A DNA stretch of 64,000 bases from Cupriavidus numazuensis (GCF_905397435.1 NZ_CAJPVI010000039.1:24556-88555), one strand, 5' to 3'. Positions 27,577 to 37,030 are shown, numbered from the stretch's first letter. Notes: generated from the letters alone by a model not told the origin. A program made the numbers and translations.

Positions 27577-28575
27577 ATGAACCGCCGACAATGGCTTGCC
27601 ACCACAGGCGCCGCCGCGGTCAGCGCAATGCTGGCCCCGGCGCGCGCTGCCGCCCCCGCATCCACCGCTGCCTATCCGACCCGGCCGATCCGGCTGATCG
27701 TTCCGTTCATCGCCGGCAGCTCGCCCGACAACTCGGCGCGGATGCTTTCGTCGGAACTGGGCGCCCGGCTCGGACAGCCGCTGATCGTGGAGAACATGCC
27801 CGGCGCGGGCGGCATCATCGGTGCCGGCGCGCTCAAGCGTGCGGCGCCAGACGGCTACACGCTGGGCATGCTGGCCAATACGCACGTGATCAACGTGCAC
27901 ATGTACCGCAATGCGCCGTACGACGCGGCACGCGACTTCACGCCGATTGCCGCGATCTCGGGCGGCCCCACCGCACTGGTGGTGCCGGCCGATTCCCCAT
28001 ACCGCACTGCCGGCGAACTGATCCAGGCGATGAAGAAGGCGCCGGGCAAGCTCAACTACGGCTCCGGCGGCAAGGGCAGCATCGCCCATCTGGCGGTCGA
28101 AGCGCTGCTGCACCAGACCGGCTGCGAAGCCGTCCACATTCCGTACAAGGGCGCGCCGGAAATCGTGTCTGCCATGCTGAGCCACCAGACCCAGTTCGGC
28201 ATGCCGGTGCTCGCGACGGCCACGCAGTACGTGCGCAACGGACAGGTGCGGGCGCTGGCGGTGTCGTCGTCATCGCGCTCGCCGTACTTTCCCGACGTGC
28301 CGACGCTTGCCGAGGTCCTGCCGCCGGGGTTTGTGATCGACAACTGGGGCGGCCTGTTCGCGCCCGCGAACTTCCCGCCGGCGCTGACCCAGCGGCTGTT
28401 TGCCGCCGTCACTGAAGTGCAGGCGAGCGGCCGCCTGGACGCGCAGATCAAGGCCAATGCCGGCGAAATGCGGCGCAGTGCCTCGCCGGCCCAGTTCCGC
28501 GACATGGTCGCCGCCGATAGCGCACGCTACGGCGCGCTGATGCGTTCGATCGGCATGCTTGCCGATGTCGGTTGA
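27577..28575 (+). CDS. Bug-family periplasmic solute-binding protein
   Basis: Tripartite-tricarboxylate-transporter-type binding protein of 332 residues. The N-terminus is a signal peptide with a twin-arginine-like start (MNRRQWLATTGAAAVSAML). Bug signatures include YPTRPIRLIVPF, PGAGGIIGAGALKRAAPDGYTLGM and VHIPYKGAPE. A CGGAG site precedes the ATG. No TctA/TctB membrane partners are in the window, which is usual for the many orphan Bug proteins of Burkholderiales. It sits between dehydrogenase and CoA-transferase genes, so it likely scavenges the acid that operon degrades. Confidence 0.88.
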   Translation: MNRRQWLATTGAAAVSAMLAPARAAAPASTAAYPTRPIRLIVPFIAGSSPDNSARMLSSELGARLGQPLIVENMPGAGGIIGAGALKRAAPDGYTLGMLANTHVINVHMYRNAPYDAARDFTPIAAISGGPTALVVPADSPYRTAGELIQAMKKAPGKLNYGSGGKGSIAHLAVEALLHQTGCEAVHIPYKGAPEIVSAMLSHQTQFGMPVLATATQYVRNGQVRALAVSSSSRSPYFPDVPTLAEVLPPGFVIDNWGGLFAPANFPPALTQRLFAAVTEVQASGRLDAQIKANAGEMRRSASPAQFRDMVAADSARYGALMRSIGMLADVG

Positions 28576-28593
28576 ACTTTACGGAGCGTTGCG

Positions 28594-29691
28594 ATGAAAC
28601 CAGAGTGGTCCTGCCTCAGGGACGTGAAGATCATCGACGTCAGCCAGTTGCTGCCCGGCCCGCATGCCACCAGCCTGCTGATGCAGCTTGGCGCGGACGT
28701 GATCAAGGTGGAGCAGCCCGGCACGGGCGACACCTCGCGCCAGCTCGGCAAGGCGGTGTTTGCGCAGTTCAACCGCGGCAAGCAGTCCGTGGCGCTCGAC
28801 CTGAAGTCGGCGCAGGGTCGCGAGGCTTTCCTTGCGCTGGTGCGCGATGCGGATGCGGTGGTGGAGGGTTTCCGCCCGGGCGTGATGCGGCGGCTTGGAC
28901 TCGACTACGAGGCGCTGGCCGCGGTCAACCCGGCCATCGTGCTGTGCTCGGTCTCCGGCTTCGGGCAGGAAGGTCCGTACGCGGACCATGCCGGCCATGA
29001 CCTCAATTACCTGGCGCTCGCCGGCTACTGGTCGGTGCCGGTGCAGGTGCACGACAAGGTGTCGCGGCCGCGTGCGCGCATCTCGGACTATGCGGCGTCG
29101 GGCTATGCGGCGCTGTCGCTGGCAGTGGCGATCATGAGCGCGCGCCAGAACGGCCGCGGCCAGCATCTCGACGTAGCGATCCACGATGCGATCCTGTCAT
29201 GGACCGCGCACGGCGCATGGGGCGCGCGTGGCTACGAAGAGAGGCCTGCCGATGCGCCGATGGTGATGCCGGACAACGACCTGTTTGAGACGCGCGATGG
29301 CCGCCACCTGGCGCTTGGCATCCTGGAAAACAAGTTCTGGGGAAACCTCTGTGAAGCGCTCGGCGAGACCTTCCCCGCATTGCGCGATCCGCGCTTTGCG
29401 CAACGGCCGGGTCGGCAGCAGCACAAGGCCGAAGTGCATGGTCTGTTGCAGGAGATCTTTCGCACGCGCACGCTGGCCGCGTGGTCGGACACATTCGCCG
29501 CCGTGGATGTGCCGTTCTCGCCCGCGCTTGGGGCACGCGAACTGTTCGATGATCCGCACGTTCAGGCGCGCGGGACAGTTCGTCATCTGCATGATGAGGA
29601 TGCGATCACGCTGCGGTTTCCGGTGAAGTTCTCGTTGGGGCTGCCGGATAGTGATGACACGGTGCCGCCGCTGGGTGGAGCGTGCGGTTGA
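28594..29691 (+). CDS. CaiB/BaiF-type (class III) CoA-transferase
   Basis: Moves CoA between carboxylic acids through an aspartyl anhydride. The protein has 365 residues. Family features: LRDVKIIDVSQLLPGPHATSLLMQLGADVIKVE at the N-terminus, the nucleophile Asp165 in ISDYAASGYAALSLAVAI, and the GQHLDVAIHDAILSW stretch after it. Last gene of the ligase, dehydrogenase, Bug protein and transferase set, 18 bp after the Bug gene. The cluster thus has two ways of making the CoA ester. Confidence 0.9.
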   Translation: MKPEWSCLRDVKIIDVSQLLPGPHATSLLMQLGADVIKVEQPGTGDTSRQLGKAVFAQFNRGKQSVALDLKSAQGREAFLALVRDADAVVEGFRPGVMRRLGLDYEALAAVNPAIVLCSVSGFGQEGPYADHAGHDLNYLALAGYWSVPVQVHDKVSRPRARISDYAASGYAALSLAVAIMSARQNGRGQHLDVAIHDAILSWTAHGAWGARGYEERPADAPMVMPDNDLFETRDGRHLALGILENKFWGNLCEALGETFPALRDPRFAQRPGRQQHKAEVHGLLQEIFRTRTLAAWSDTFAAVDVPFSPALGARELFDDPHVQARGTVRHLHDEDAITLRFPVKFSLGLPDSDDTVPPLGGACG

Positions 29692-29971
29692 GGGTCGCGT
29701 GAGCAAGGGAAGCGCTTGCATGTCCCTCCGGCATCACAGTCGGTCTCCATCGGCCGGAGCGTGAGGCACTCTGGTCAGCATGGCCGTGGGGAGTTTCCCC
29801 AATGTTGCTGGTGTGTGAACCGGGAATAATTGTGGTGCCGTTCCTCGCTACCGGCCAGCCGCGCTGTGGCGTGACGGTGGTCTGCTTCTTGCCTGAGGAA
29901 GGCGTCACAATGCCTGCGACACCGCGACAGACGGTCAGCGCAGGCGAGATCCATACGCCCCCTCGCAAGCC
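29692..29971. other. Intergenic region, CoA-transferase to AraC gene
   Basis: 280 bp with no gene I can support. I see no T-tract terminator after the transferase and no strong ribosome binding site before the AraC ATG. It must hold the AraC promoter. Confidence 0.4.
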
Positions 29972-31003
29972 ATGAGTGCCACCTGTGTTTTTCCATCGGA
30001 ACTGAATTCCTCGCATGCCGCCCTGCAGGGGTGGAATCGCGAACTGGACCGGGTGCAGGACTTCGACCAGGTTACCGAAATGGTCGGTCGTGCCTTCAAG
30101 CCCCATGCAATGCAATTGCGCGACCCGGCGCGCACGCTTGAGACGCGCCTGTATTCGACGCGCGTCGGGCGCCTGTCGATGTTCTTCCTCGAGTACGGCG
30201 CCGAGGTCAAGGTCGAGCCCGATTGCTTCGAAGGCTTCGTGCTGGTGGAAATCCCGCTGCGCGGCGGCGGGCAGTACCGCTGCGGAGGCGAGACGCTCGA
30301 CGGAGACACCGCGCATGCCGCGGTGATGTCGCCGGACAAGCCCGTGCACCTGAATCTGGCGCCGACGCTGTCGCAGCTCATTGTGCGCATCGACCAGGGC
30401 ATGATCGACCGCTCATGCGCGGCGCACCTCGGCTATCAGCCAAAGGAAGCCGTCAGTTTCGATCTTGGTCTCGACCTCTCGGGCCATGCGGGACGCGCGT
30501 TGACGAGCACGCTGCGGCATGTGCTGGACGGCGGCGCGGGGTTTTCGCCGTTGCTGGACAACCCGATCTATTGCGCGCATATCGAGCAGATGCTGATCGA
30601 CACGCTGCTGTACGCGCACTCACACAATCTCTCGCACCGCTTCGAGATCTCGCGCACGCGTCCGGCGGTCGCGCCGGCCTATGTCCGCCGTGCGGTGGAA
30701 TACCTTGAGGCGCATGCGGCCGATGCGGTGACGATGGATGCGCTTGCGGCGGCGGTGGGCGTGAGCAGTCGTGCGCTGTTCACGGCCTTTCGCGAGACCT
30801 ATGACCAGACGCCGATGGGGTACCTGCGGGAACTGCGGCTGCAGCGTGTGGGGCAGGCGCTATTGTCGGGCGACCCGGCGTCGGCGAATCTGACGCAGCT
30901 GGCGTTGCAGTGGGGGTTTTTTCATTACGGGCGGTTTGCGCAGTATTACGGGGAACGGTTTGGGGAGAGGCCGCAGGAGACGGTTAGAAGGGCGAGGGGG
31001 TAA
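29972..31003 (+). CDS. AraC-family transcriptional regulator
   Basis: Regulator of 343 residues with an N-terminal AraC_binding_2-like sensing domain (about residues 30-200) and a C-terminal double HTH from about residue 235: DAVTMDALAAAVGVSSRALFTAFRETYDQTPMGYLRELRLQRV and the second helix pair SANLTQLALQWGFFHYGRFAQYYGERFGE. The type with this sensing domain commonly controls aromatic oxygenase genes. It faces away from both flanking clusters. It may serve the ligase operon before it or the monooxygenase/VOC cluster beyond the non-coding gap. Confidence 0.87.
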   Translation: MSATCVFPSELNSSHAALQGWNRELDRVQDFDQVTEMVGRAFKPHAMQLRDPARTLETRLYSTRVGRLSMFFLEYGAEVKVEPDCFEGFVLVEIPLRGGGQYRCGGETLDGDTAHAAVMSPDKPVHLNLAPTLSQLIVRIDQGMIDRSCAAHLGYQPKEAVSFDLGLDLSGHAGRALTSTLRHVLDGGAGFSPLLDNPIYCAHIEQMLIDTLLYAHSHNLSHRFEISRTRPAVAPAYVRRAVEYLEAHAADAVTMDALAAAVGVSSRALFTAFRETYDQTPMGYLRELRLQRVGQALLSGDPASANLTQLALQWGFFHYGRFAQYYGERFGERPQETVRRARG

Positions 31004-31038
31004 GGGAGGATGGGCTTCTGGATTGCGCTGGGGTGTCG

Positions 31039-31120
31039 TTCTTGGCAGGCGCTGCTGTTTCGCCGGCGTAGCCGGCGACCTACTTCTTGTCCAAGCGACA
31101 AGAAGTAGGCAAGAAACGCG
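31039..31120 (+). repeat. Double-hairpin repeat, copy A
   Basis: An 80-bp element with two perfect stems: CGCCGGC-GTA-GCCGGCG (31061-31077) and a 13-bp stem 31079-31091 with 31097-31109 (loop of five bases). Copies B (31658-31736, inverted) and C (63807-63884) share the layout. Stem bases differ between copies in matched pairs, so the fold and not the exact sequence is conserved. Confidence 0.8.
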
Positions 31121-31657
31121 TCGCTAGCCGCTGGCATCAATTCCGCGGCGGCAGTGGTTCAAACGGCTTTGGACGCCTGCCACGGTGGCCAGTCGTTCGA
31201 ACCTGCTACGCGCAGTGAGTCAGGGACCGCGGCTGGCGAAACCCATTTTTGGACGACCCCCGACCACGCATTGGTACAGCGTTATTGGTTGGGACGCCGT
31301 CGGCTGCGCTGCGCGCACGTCGTAGTCGGTCGGCAACCGACATCAACTTCGCTGGCCTTCGAGATCTTCAAGTCTTCGCGCATGGCACATGCGCGCGGGG
31401 CGTCGTCGCCGAGGCGCGGTTCGCCTGCGGCCCGCGCGCTCAGACTAGGACTCTGCGCGCAGCGCAGCCGAAGGCGATTGCACGATATCGCTAGCAGCAG
31501 GGGCCACGGGCAGTTTCGGGGCTCGTTCAATCAGCGCTGTAATTCCCCTCACGGTGGTGCCCCACGCGGCAGGCAGCCAGAAAAACTCTGAAGCCCATAC
31601 CCGTACAACACCCTCAGCACACTACGATCAATATTCGCCCGTTAGGGCCGCCTGACG
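31121..31657. other. Non-coding interval between inverted repeat copies
   Basis: About 540 bp between repeat copies A and B with no supported gene; the short open frames have no family resemblance or ribosome binding site. The pair of inverted repeats with unique filler looks like a non-autonomous or decayed mobile segment, but no target duplication was recognised. Confidence 0.45.
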
Positions 31658-31736
31658 CGCTTTTGCCTACTTTTTCCGCTCGGGCAAAAGTAGGTCGCCG
31701 GCTATGCCGGCGAAACAGCAGCGCATGCCAAGCACG
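31658..31736 (-). repeat. Double-hairpin repeat, copy B (inverted)
   Basis: Reverse-orientation copy of the element at 31039. On the minus strand it reads CGCCGGC-ATA-GCCGGCG followed by a stem beginning CCTACTTTT and ending AAAAGTAGG with one internal mismatch. It lies 25 bp after the stop of the minus-strand monooxygenase gene, so it may also act as its transcript end. Confidence 0.8.
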
Positions 31737-31760
31737 ACAACCCCGCCCCCGACCTTTACG

Positions 31761-32951
31761 TCAAACGTGCACCTCATCTCCCACCTTGCACGCGGCGCCC
31801 TGCGGCACGAACCCGATCGTCCCACTCGGCACATGATTCGCCGCACGGAAAATCTGCTCCGACACCCACGCATTCCCCATCGCCCCACGAATCGTCGCGG
31901 TACGCACGGCATCCGGCAGGAACGCCACCTCCCCATACAACGTCGACCACTTCTGACAGTGGTCCACCAGCGGACGCTCGCGCGCTTCCCACGCCTCCAG
32001 CGCGGCCGGAATCTGCTCGGCATGCTGCACGCCTTCGAGCGCAACGCCCAGCGCGAGACCATTCTGCATCGCCATGCCGCCACCCTGGCCAAGGTTGGGC
32101 GGCTGCGCATGCGCGGCGTCGCCCAGGATCACCGTGCGTCCTGCCGACCATGCACTGCACTTGATGATGCTGTACACGCCCCAGCTCACTTCATTGCCGA
32201 TGCGTTCGATCAGATGCCGCCATTGCGGGAAGGCCGCGCTCCAGAGCGCCTTGTCGATGTTGGTGTCGCGCGCGGCGCGGTCGCTCTCGGTGCAGGTCAG
32301 CGCGAGGTAGATCTGCTGCGCGTTGATCGGCGTGATGAGCAAGCGCCGCGTGCCGTTCCAGTTCTCGATGTACTTGCCGGCATCCGCTTCGGGAATGTCG
32401 CCGGGTCGGCTGTCGATCACCGTGCGCAGCGCGCCTTCTTCGGTCTGCTGGTGATACATCTCCAGCCCCAACGCCTCTCGCACGCGCGACCAGATGCCAT
32501 CTACGCCGACAGCCAGGTCGGCGCGGGCGATGTCGCCGTTCGCGAAACGCAGTTCGCCGCGCGGCGTGGCGCCAATGATCTCGGCGGAAGTGACCACCTT
32601 GACGCCGGCGCGCAGGCTCGCGTCGCGCAGGGCATCGAGCAGCTGGCTGCGCTTGACGGTGATCAGGCGCTTGCCGGCGGCGATGGGCGCTGACTCGATA
32701 ATGCCGCCAAGGTTGTCGCGCTGCTCGAAGCAGCGGCCGTGGAAGGCATCGCGCACGGCGTCTTCGCAGGCGCCCAGCGCTTCCAGTACGCGCAGGCCGT
32801 TTTCCCAGATATAGATGCCCGAGCCGGCCGCGCGCAGTGCGGGCTGACGTTCGTAGACGGTCACGTCCCAGCCGCGCTGGGCCAGTGCCGCGGCGGTGGC
32901 GAGGCCGCCCAGTCCGCCTCCGGCGATGATCGCTGACAGTGCCTTGTTCAT
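31761..32951 (-). CDS. FAD-dependent monooxygenase, MHPCO-like
   Basis: Class A flavin monooxygenase of 396 residues. Motifs: IIAGGGLGGLATAAALAQRGWDVTVYER at the N-terminus, VGVDGIWSRVREALG near residue 150, and the GD motif VILGDAAHAQPPNLGQGGGMAMQN near residue 285. The pattern GSGIYIWENGLRVLEALG and the C-terminal ALEAWEARERPLVDHCQ recall 2-methyl-3-hydroxypyridine-5-carboxylate oxygenase and 6-hydroxynicotinate monooxygenase. GGAGG lies upstream of the ATG. It is downstream of a VOC dioxygenase gene and close to an amidase-like hydrolase, so hydroxylation of an N-containing aromatic acid is plausible but not proven. Confidence 0.85.
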   Translation of the reverse strand: MNKALSAIIAGGGLGGLATAAALAQRGWDVTVYERQPALRAAGSGIYIWENGLRVLEALGACEDAVRDAFHGRCFEQRDNLGGIIESAPIAAGKRLITVKRSQLLDALRDASLRAGVKVVTSAEIIGATPRGELRFANGDIARADLAVGVDGIWSRVREALGLEMYHQQTEEGALRTVIDSRPGDIPEADAGKYIENWNGTRRLLITPINAQQIYLALTCTESDRAARDTNIDKALWSAAFPQWRHLIERIGNEVSWGVYSIIKCSAWSAGRTVILGDAAHAQPPNLGQGGGMAMQNGLALGVALEGVQHAEQIPAALEAWEARERPLVDHCQKWSTLYGEVAFLPDAVRTATIRGAMGNAWVSEQIFRAANHVPSGTIGFVPQGAACKVGDEVHV

Positions 32952-32993
32952 GGTTGTTCCTCCAGTGTTCGGTATGGGTGCGCTCAGGGCGGC

Positions 32994-33989
32994 TCACGCC
33001 AGCCAGGCAGCGTCAGGATCCGCGGGCAAAGGCGCCGGCGTGGCGGCGCGCCGGACGTACCACTCGCTGTACTGGCCGTCGGGATCGCGCAGGAACAACG
33101 CGTGCTTCCAAGGCACATCGACCACCCGCTCGGGCGTGATGCCGCGGGCACGCAGTGCTGCGAGCGCCGCGTCCAGCGCGGCTTCATCATCCAGTTCGAA
33201 TGCGGCATGGTGATATTGCGCCTGGTCGCCCGCGACGAGCACCAAATTGTACGGATACGCCGCGACGCTGGCGCCGAGATAGGCGATGCCCGCCGCACGA
33301 TGCACGACCTGCAGGCCGCCGATGCGCGTGTAGAAGTCGAGCATGGCGTCGAAGCGCGGCGTCTTCAGCACGGCATGGGTGATGCGGCGCGGCTGCACGC
33401 TGGCGCCATCCACGCGGCGCAGCACGGGGGCGTCATCGTAGAGGCCGACCGTGGACGGCTCGGCCGCGTCCGGGTCCCACGTGCTCGTGAGCAGTTCCAT
33501 TTCGCCCGACAGTACGGAGCGCCAGTCCTTCACGGTATCGCAGTAGAACTCGTTGTAGTTGTGATCGGGATCGAACAGGTAGACGCTGTGCGCCACCTGA
33601 TGGTCGACCGTCAGGTCCAGCGGCACGCAGGCAGCGTTCAGGCGGCGCCACGCCTGCACGAGCGCGGCTTCGTTCTCGAGCTCCCATGCGAGATGGTTCA
33701 GGCCGGGCTTCAGGCCGATGGTGCCCGGCAGCTGCAGCAGGCCATTACGGCCGTAGCGGTCCACGCCGCCGGTCGTCTTCATCATGCCCAGATCGTGCGG
33801 GGTATGGCCGGTGCCGAGGAACGTGGCTTGCAGGTCCGGCTCCCAGAACTCCACTTTCAGTCCGCACACATCGCGATAGAAGGTCTCGGACACGCCAAGG
33901 TTGTCCACCCACAGGTTGACGTGGCCGAGGCGGCGCGGGGCGAAGAAAGTGCCGGGCCTGGCCGGCGCGGGGGACGACATCGACGTCAT
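32994..33989 (-). CDS. VOC-superfamily extradiol-type dioxygenase
   Basis: Two-domain vicinal-oxygen-chelate protein of 331 residues, like type I extradiol ring-cleavage dioxygenases. N-terminal half: RRLGHVNLWVDNLGVSETFYRDVCGL and LNHLAWELEN. The likely metal ligands are in the C-terminal half: His in RITHAVLKTPRF, His in QYHHAAFELDDE, and Glu in QYSEWYVRR, so the 2-His-1-Glu set is complete. ATG 33989 has AAGGAG upstream. It is 42 bp before the monooxygenase gene, consistent with hydroxylation followed by ring opening. Confidence 0.83.
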   Translation of the reverse strand: MTSMSSPAPARPGTFFAPRRLGHVNLWVDNLGVSETFYRDVCGLKVEFWEPDLQATFLGTGHTPHDLGMMKTTGGVDRYGRNGLLQLPGTIGLKPGLNHLAWELENEAALVQAWRRLNAACVPLDLTVDHQVAHSVYLFDPDHNYNEFYCDTVKDWRSVLSGEMELLTSTWDPDAAEPSTVGLYDDAPVLRRVDGASVQPRRITHAVLKTPRFDAMLDFYTRIGGLQVVHRAAGIAYLGASVAAYPYNLVLVAGDQAQYHHAAFELDDEAALDAALAALRARGITPERVVDVPWKHALFLRDPDGQYSEWYVRRAATPAPLPADPDAAWLA

Positions 33990-34306
33990 TGTCTTTGGCT
34001 CCTTTCTGAAGTGCCTGGATGAGGAATGTCCTGCCGGGCCCGCACGGCGAACCGATGGCGGCAGGTGCGAGGCCATCTTATCGACGCTCTGCACTGTCGC
34101 GGACAGCCGCCGCCAGATCGTTGCGGTATGCGGATGTTCGCTGCGGTTTCCGGACTGCGACGCCCCGCGCGTTGCCCAACAATGCCTTCACCGCTCCGTA
34201 CGGACGCTGCCGGGATGCACGGACGCGCAGGGCGGCACAAAACACAGAGACGGCTTACGGCGACACGGGCCGGCACACAGACGGTGACAAGACAGGAGGA
34301 ACCCCC
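33990..34306. promoter_or_regulatory. Divergent promoter region, VOC dioxygenase and MFS transporter
   Basis: 317 bp between two divergent gene pairs of what looks like one pathway. It holds both ribosome binding sites (AAGGAG for the dioxygenase, AGGAGG at 34294-34299 for the transporter). I see no convincing palindrome or repeat that would identify the regulator. Confidence 0.4.
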
Positions 34307-35581
34307 ATGCTTTGGACGCAGGCAAACGCGGCGCAGCGCCGCAAGATCCGCAACTGGCAGTACTACGCGCTTGGCATCGGCGTGCTCGGCGAGTTGTTTC
34401 TCGCCGGAGACTGGTATGGCTTCGCGGCGGTGATGACATTCGTGACCGAGGCGCTGCACCTGAGCCCGACGCAGGCGGGGTTCGTGCAGGGCGCCTTCGC
34501 CATCACGTACTGCCTCGGCATGCTGTTCTGGTCACCGTTTGCGCGGCGCTGGTCCGCGCGCCGGCTGTTCGCAATCGGGCTGCTAGGTACTGGGGCATTC
34601 ATGCTGGCGCAGGCGGCAGCGAGCAGTTTCACCGAGCTCGTGGCGGCGCGGCTGCTGATCGGCTTTTTCGATGCCGCGGTCTGGGTCGGCACGATGAAGC
34701 TGATCGTCGCCTGGTTCCCCTCGGAGCGCCACGGCGCCACCATGGGCGTGCTGCTGGCCGCGTTCAGCCTGGCGATCACGCTCGATTTCGCCATCGGCAT
34801 CCCCGTGGCCGCGGCGCTCGGGTGGCGCGTGTTCTTGCTCGCACTGGGTGTGCTGACGCTGGTGGTCGGCCTGCTCGGATTGTTGACGATCAAGGGCAGC
34901 CCGCGCGAGATCGGCTTCCCCGCATTCCGCTGGCAAGCCGGCCCGGACGTCGACCATCATGCGGCCAACGTGCCGCTGTCGCACATTTTCCGCTCGCGCT
35001 GGATCTACGTAGGCTGGCTTGCGATCTTCGGAGATACCTTCGCGCTGGCGGCCACCGCCACCTGGGTGGTGCCGGCGTTCATCCAGCAACAAGGCATGCC
35101 GGTGGCCAATGCCGCGCTGGTCGGCACGCTGATGGGGCTGTCGCAGGTGGCGTTCCTGCTGATCGGCGGCTGGCTGTCGGACCGCATGCCGCGCGTGGCC
35201 ATGCTGAAGCTCGGCGCGCTGCTTTCGGTGGCTTCGGCGCTGAGCTTCGTGGCAGCGACGTACTACGCGATGCCGTGGGCGATGCTGCTGACGATCGCCG
35301 GCCTGAGCGGCGCGACCGTGCTGTCGGGCGGCGCCATTTTCAGTCTCGTGAGCGAGCGCTACGGAGAAGCGCTGGCGGCCACTGCGATCGGCTACGCGGA
35401 ACTGGGCGGCATCGTCTCCACGTTCATCGCGCCCACGCTGATGGGCTTCGTGATCGACGTGACGCACTCGTTCACCGCGGCATTCATGGCCTTCCTGGCG
35501 GTCGAGGTGGCGGTCCTGCTCGCGTTGCTGATGCTCGCTGGCGAACGCCGCGCGGAACCGGCCGCCGTGGTGGCGCATTGA
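34307..35581 (+). CDS. MFS transporter
   Basis: Major facilitator protein of 424 residues with about 12 hydrophobic helices. The cytoplasmic loop 2-3 motif is WSPFARRWSARRLFAIG and its counterpart in the second half is GGWLSDRMPRVAMLKLG. The start at ATG 34307 follows a strong AGGAGG. It overlaps nothing downstream but its stop abuts the hydrolase gene. It is divergent from the ring-hydroxylating and ring-cleaving genes and is the likely importer of their substrate. Confidence 0.87.
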   Translation: MLWTQANAAQRRKIRNWQYYALGIGVLGELFLAGDWYGFAAVMTFVTEALHLSPTQAGFVQGAFAITYCLGMLFWSPFARRWSARRLFAIGLLGTGAFMLAQAAASSFTELVAARLLIGFFDAAVWVGTMKLIVAWFPSERHGATMGVLLAAFSLAITLDFAIGIPVAAALGWRVFLLALGVLTLVVGLLGLLTIKGSPREIGFPAFRWQAGPDVDHHAANVPLSHIFRSRWIYVGWLAIFGDTFALAATATWVVPAFIQQQGMPVANAALVGTLMGLSQVAFLLIGGWLSDRMPRVAMLKLGALLSVASALSFVAATYYAMPWAMLLTIAGLSGATVLSGGAIFSLVSERYGEALAATAIGYAELGGIVSTFIAPTLMGFVIDVTHSFTAAFMAFLAVEVAVLLALLMLAGERRAEPAAVVAH

Positions 35582-35619
35582 TGCGCCCCAGTGCGGACCA
35601 CACCCGTGGAGATCACGTC

Positions 35620-36483
35620 ATGAGCACTTGCGAATCGCGAACTGACTGCGGCCGCCCGTTGAATTCAGAAGCGGAGGCCAATTACAACCTGCGCTTGCGG
35701 CATCCCGATGCGCTGGACCAGATGGCGGCCTGGCAACGCTACGCGGCGCAGGCGCGGGCTGGCCTCGCGCACCTGCCCGATCTCGCCTTTGGCGACGATC
35801 CGGACGAGCGCATGGACGTCTTTCCGGCCGCACAGGCCGGCGCGCCGGCGGTGATGTTCGTCCATGGCGGCTATTGGCAGGCCGGCGACAGGCGCGATGT
35901 GTCGTTCGTGGCGCCGGAACTCGTCAGGGCCGGCATCGCCGTTGCGGCCAACAACTATTCGCTGGCGCCGGGTGCCACGCTGGACCGCATGGTGGCGCAG
36001 ACGGCCAAGGCCCTGCACTGGCTGCGCCGCAACGCGCCACGGTTCGGCATCGACCCGCACCGCCTGCACGTGATGGGCCACTCGGCAGGCGGCCATCTCG
36101 CTGCGATGATGCTGACCGCGCATGGCGTGAATCAAGGCGAGGATGGCGGGGAACTGCGCGGTGCCATTGCCATCAGCGGCCTGTTCGATCTCGGGCCACT
36201 GGTCGGGACGAGCATCAACCATGCGCTTGGCCTGGACGCCGCCACCGCGCGGCGCCTGAGTCCGGCACACCAGACGCGCGCGAGCGCCGCACCGCTCTAC
36301 ACGCTTGTGGGCGGCGATGAGACTGAAGGCTTTCACGCGCAGTCACGTCAGATCGCAGCGCACTGGCGGGATGTCCATGCCTTGCCGCCAGTCACCGGGC
36401 GGCATCACTACGATGTGCTGGATATTTTTCGCGACCCGGACAATCCATGGCTCGCGGCGGTGACGGAGGTGATTACGCGTTAG
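35620..36483 (+). CDS. Alpha/beta hydrolase, kynurenine formamidase-like
   Basis: Cytosolic hydrolase of 287 residues. The oxyanion motif HGGYWQAGDRRD near residue 83 is of the HGGxW type seen in kynurenine formamidases and related amidases; the nucleophile Ser is in VMGHSAGGHLAAMM near residue 152, and a C-terminal His lies in RHHYDVLDIF. ATG 35620 with GTGGAG upstream is preferred over ATG 35581, which overlaps the transporter stop. Next to a pyridine-hydroxylase-like monooxygenase, a deformylase or amide hydrolase role after ring opening is a reasonable hypothesis. Confidence 0.8.
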   Translation: MSTCESRTDCGRPLNSEAEANYNLRLRHPDALDQMAAWQRYAAQARAGLAHLPDLAFGDDPDERMDVFPAAQAGAPAVMFVHGGYWQAGDRRDVSFVAPELVRAGIAVAANNYSLAPGATLDRMVAQTAKALHWLRRNAPRFGIDPHRLHVMGHSAGGHLAAMMLTAHGVNQGEDGGELRGAIAISGLFDLGPLVGTSINHALGLDAATARRLSPAHQTRASAAPLYTLVGGDETEGFHAQSRQIAAHWRDVHALPPVTGRHHYDVLDIFRDPDNPWLAAVTEVITR

Positions 36484-36507
36484 CCGTGCCGGCGTTCGCC
36501 AGCGCCG

Positions 36508-36975
36508 TCAGAGCTTCTGCTGCGCCGCGAGTGAGAGAATCTTCGCCCACCGCCGCGCATGCGTGCGCGTGGGCATCGGGATCTGCCAGAGCGGCCGGGC
36601 ATTGTGCTCCAGCCGCAGGGCCAGCGCCCACGCGCCCTCATCCGAGACCGGCTCGGCGCCCGCGATGTCGGCGAAGATGAAGCGCGATTGCGCATCGCCC
36701 AGCGCTACCGTGCCGAGCTTGTGATCCGCATCGATGCGCAGGCTACCCCATGCGCCGTCGATCGACAGGATGCGCTTGCCCTGCCTTCGTACGCCATGGA
36801 TAGCGCGCCAGCGCCGCACGCCATCGGCGACCAGTGCGGCCAGCAGCGCGATGGCGAGCCCGACGGCGCCAGCACCGGCAAGGGTGCCGGCCGCGTCGGC
36901 AACGGCATGGTAAAGACGGACCAGCCCGTAGATCAGGGCCCCGATCAGGGCAAGGCCAAGCAGGATAAAGGGCAC
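36508..36975 (-). CDS. Hypothetical membrane protein
   Basis: A 155-residue protein that I cannot assign to a family. Two hydrophobic helices (VPFILLGLALIGALIYGLV and AVGLAIALLAALVADGV) come first, followed by a soluble domain of about 90 residues with ILSIDGAWGSLRIDADHKLGTVALG and RFIFADIAGAEPV, which looks like a small beta-rich, PH-like domain. The GTG at 36975 has GGAG six bases upstream; a TTG at 37017 would add 14 residues without a binding site. It is convergent with the hydrolase gene. Confidence 0.65.
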   Translation of the reverse strand: MPFILLGLALIGALIYGLVRLYHAVADAAGTLAGAGAVGLAIALLAALVADGVRRWRAIHGVRRQGKRILSIDGAWGSLRIDADHKLGTVALGDAQSRFIFADIAGAEPVSDEGAWALALRLEHNARPLWQIPMPTRTHARRWAKILSLAAQQKL

Positions 36976-37030
36976 GTACGGCTCCGGCGCGTGCCGGGCG
37001 CGCTGCCCGGCGGTCAAAGCCGCGATTCTA

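Noticed and set aside
31121..31657. Short open frames between the inverted hairpin repeats
   Set aside because: None has a ribosome binding site or recognisable motif, and composition does not favour one frame.
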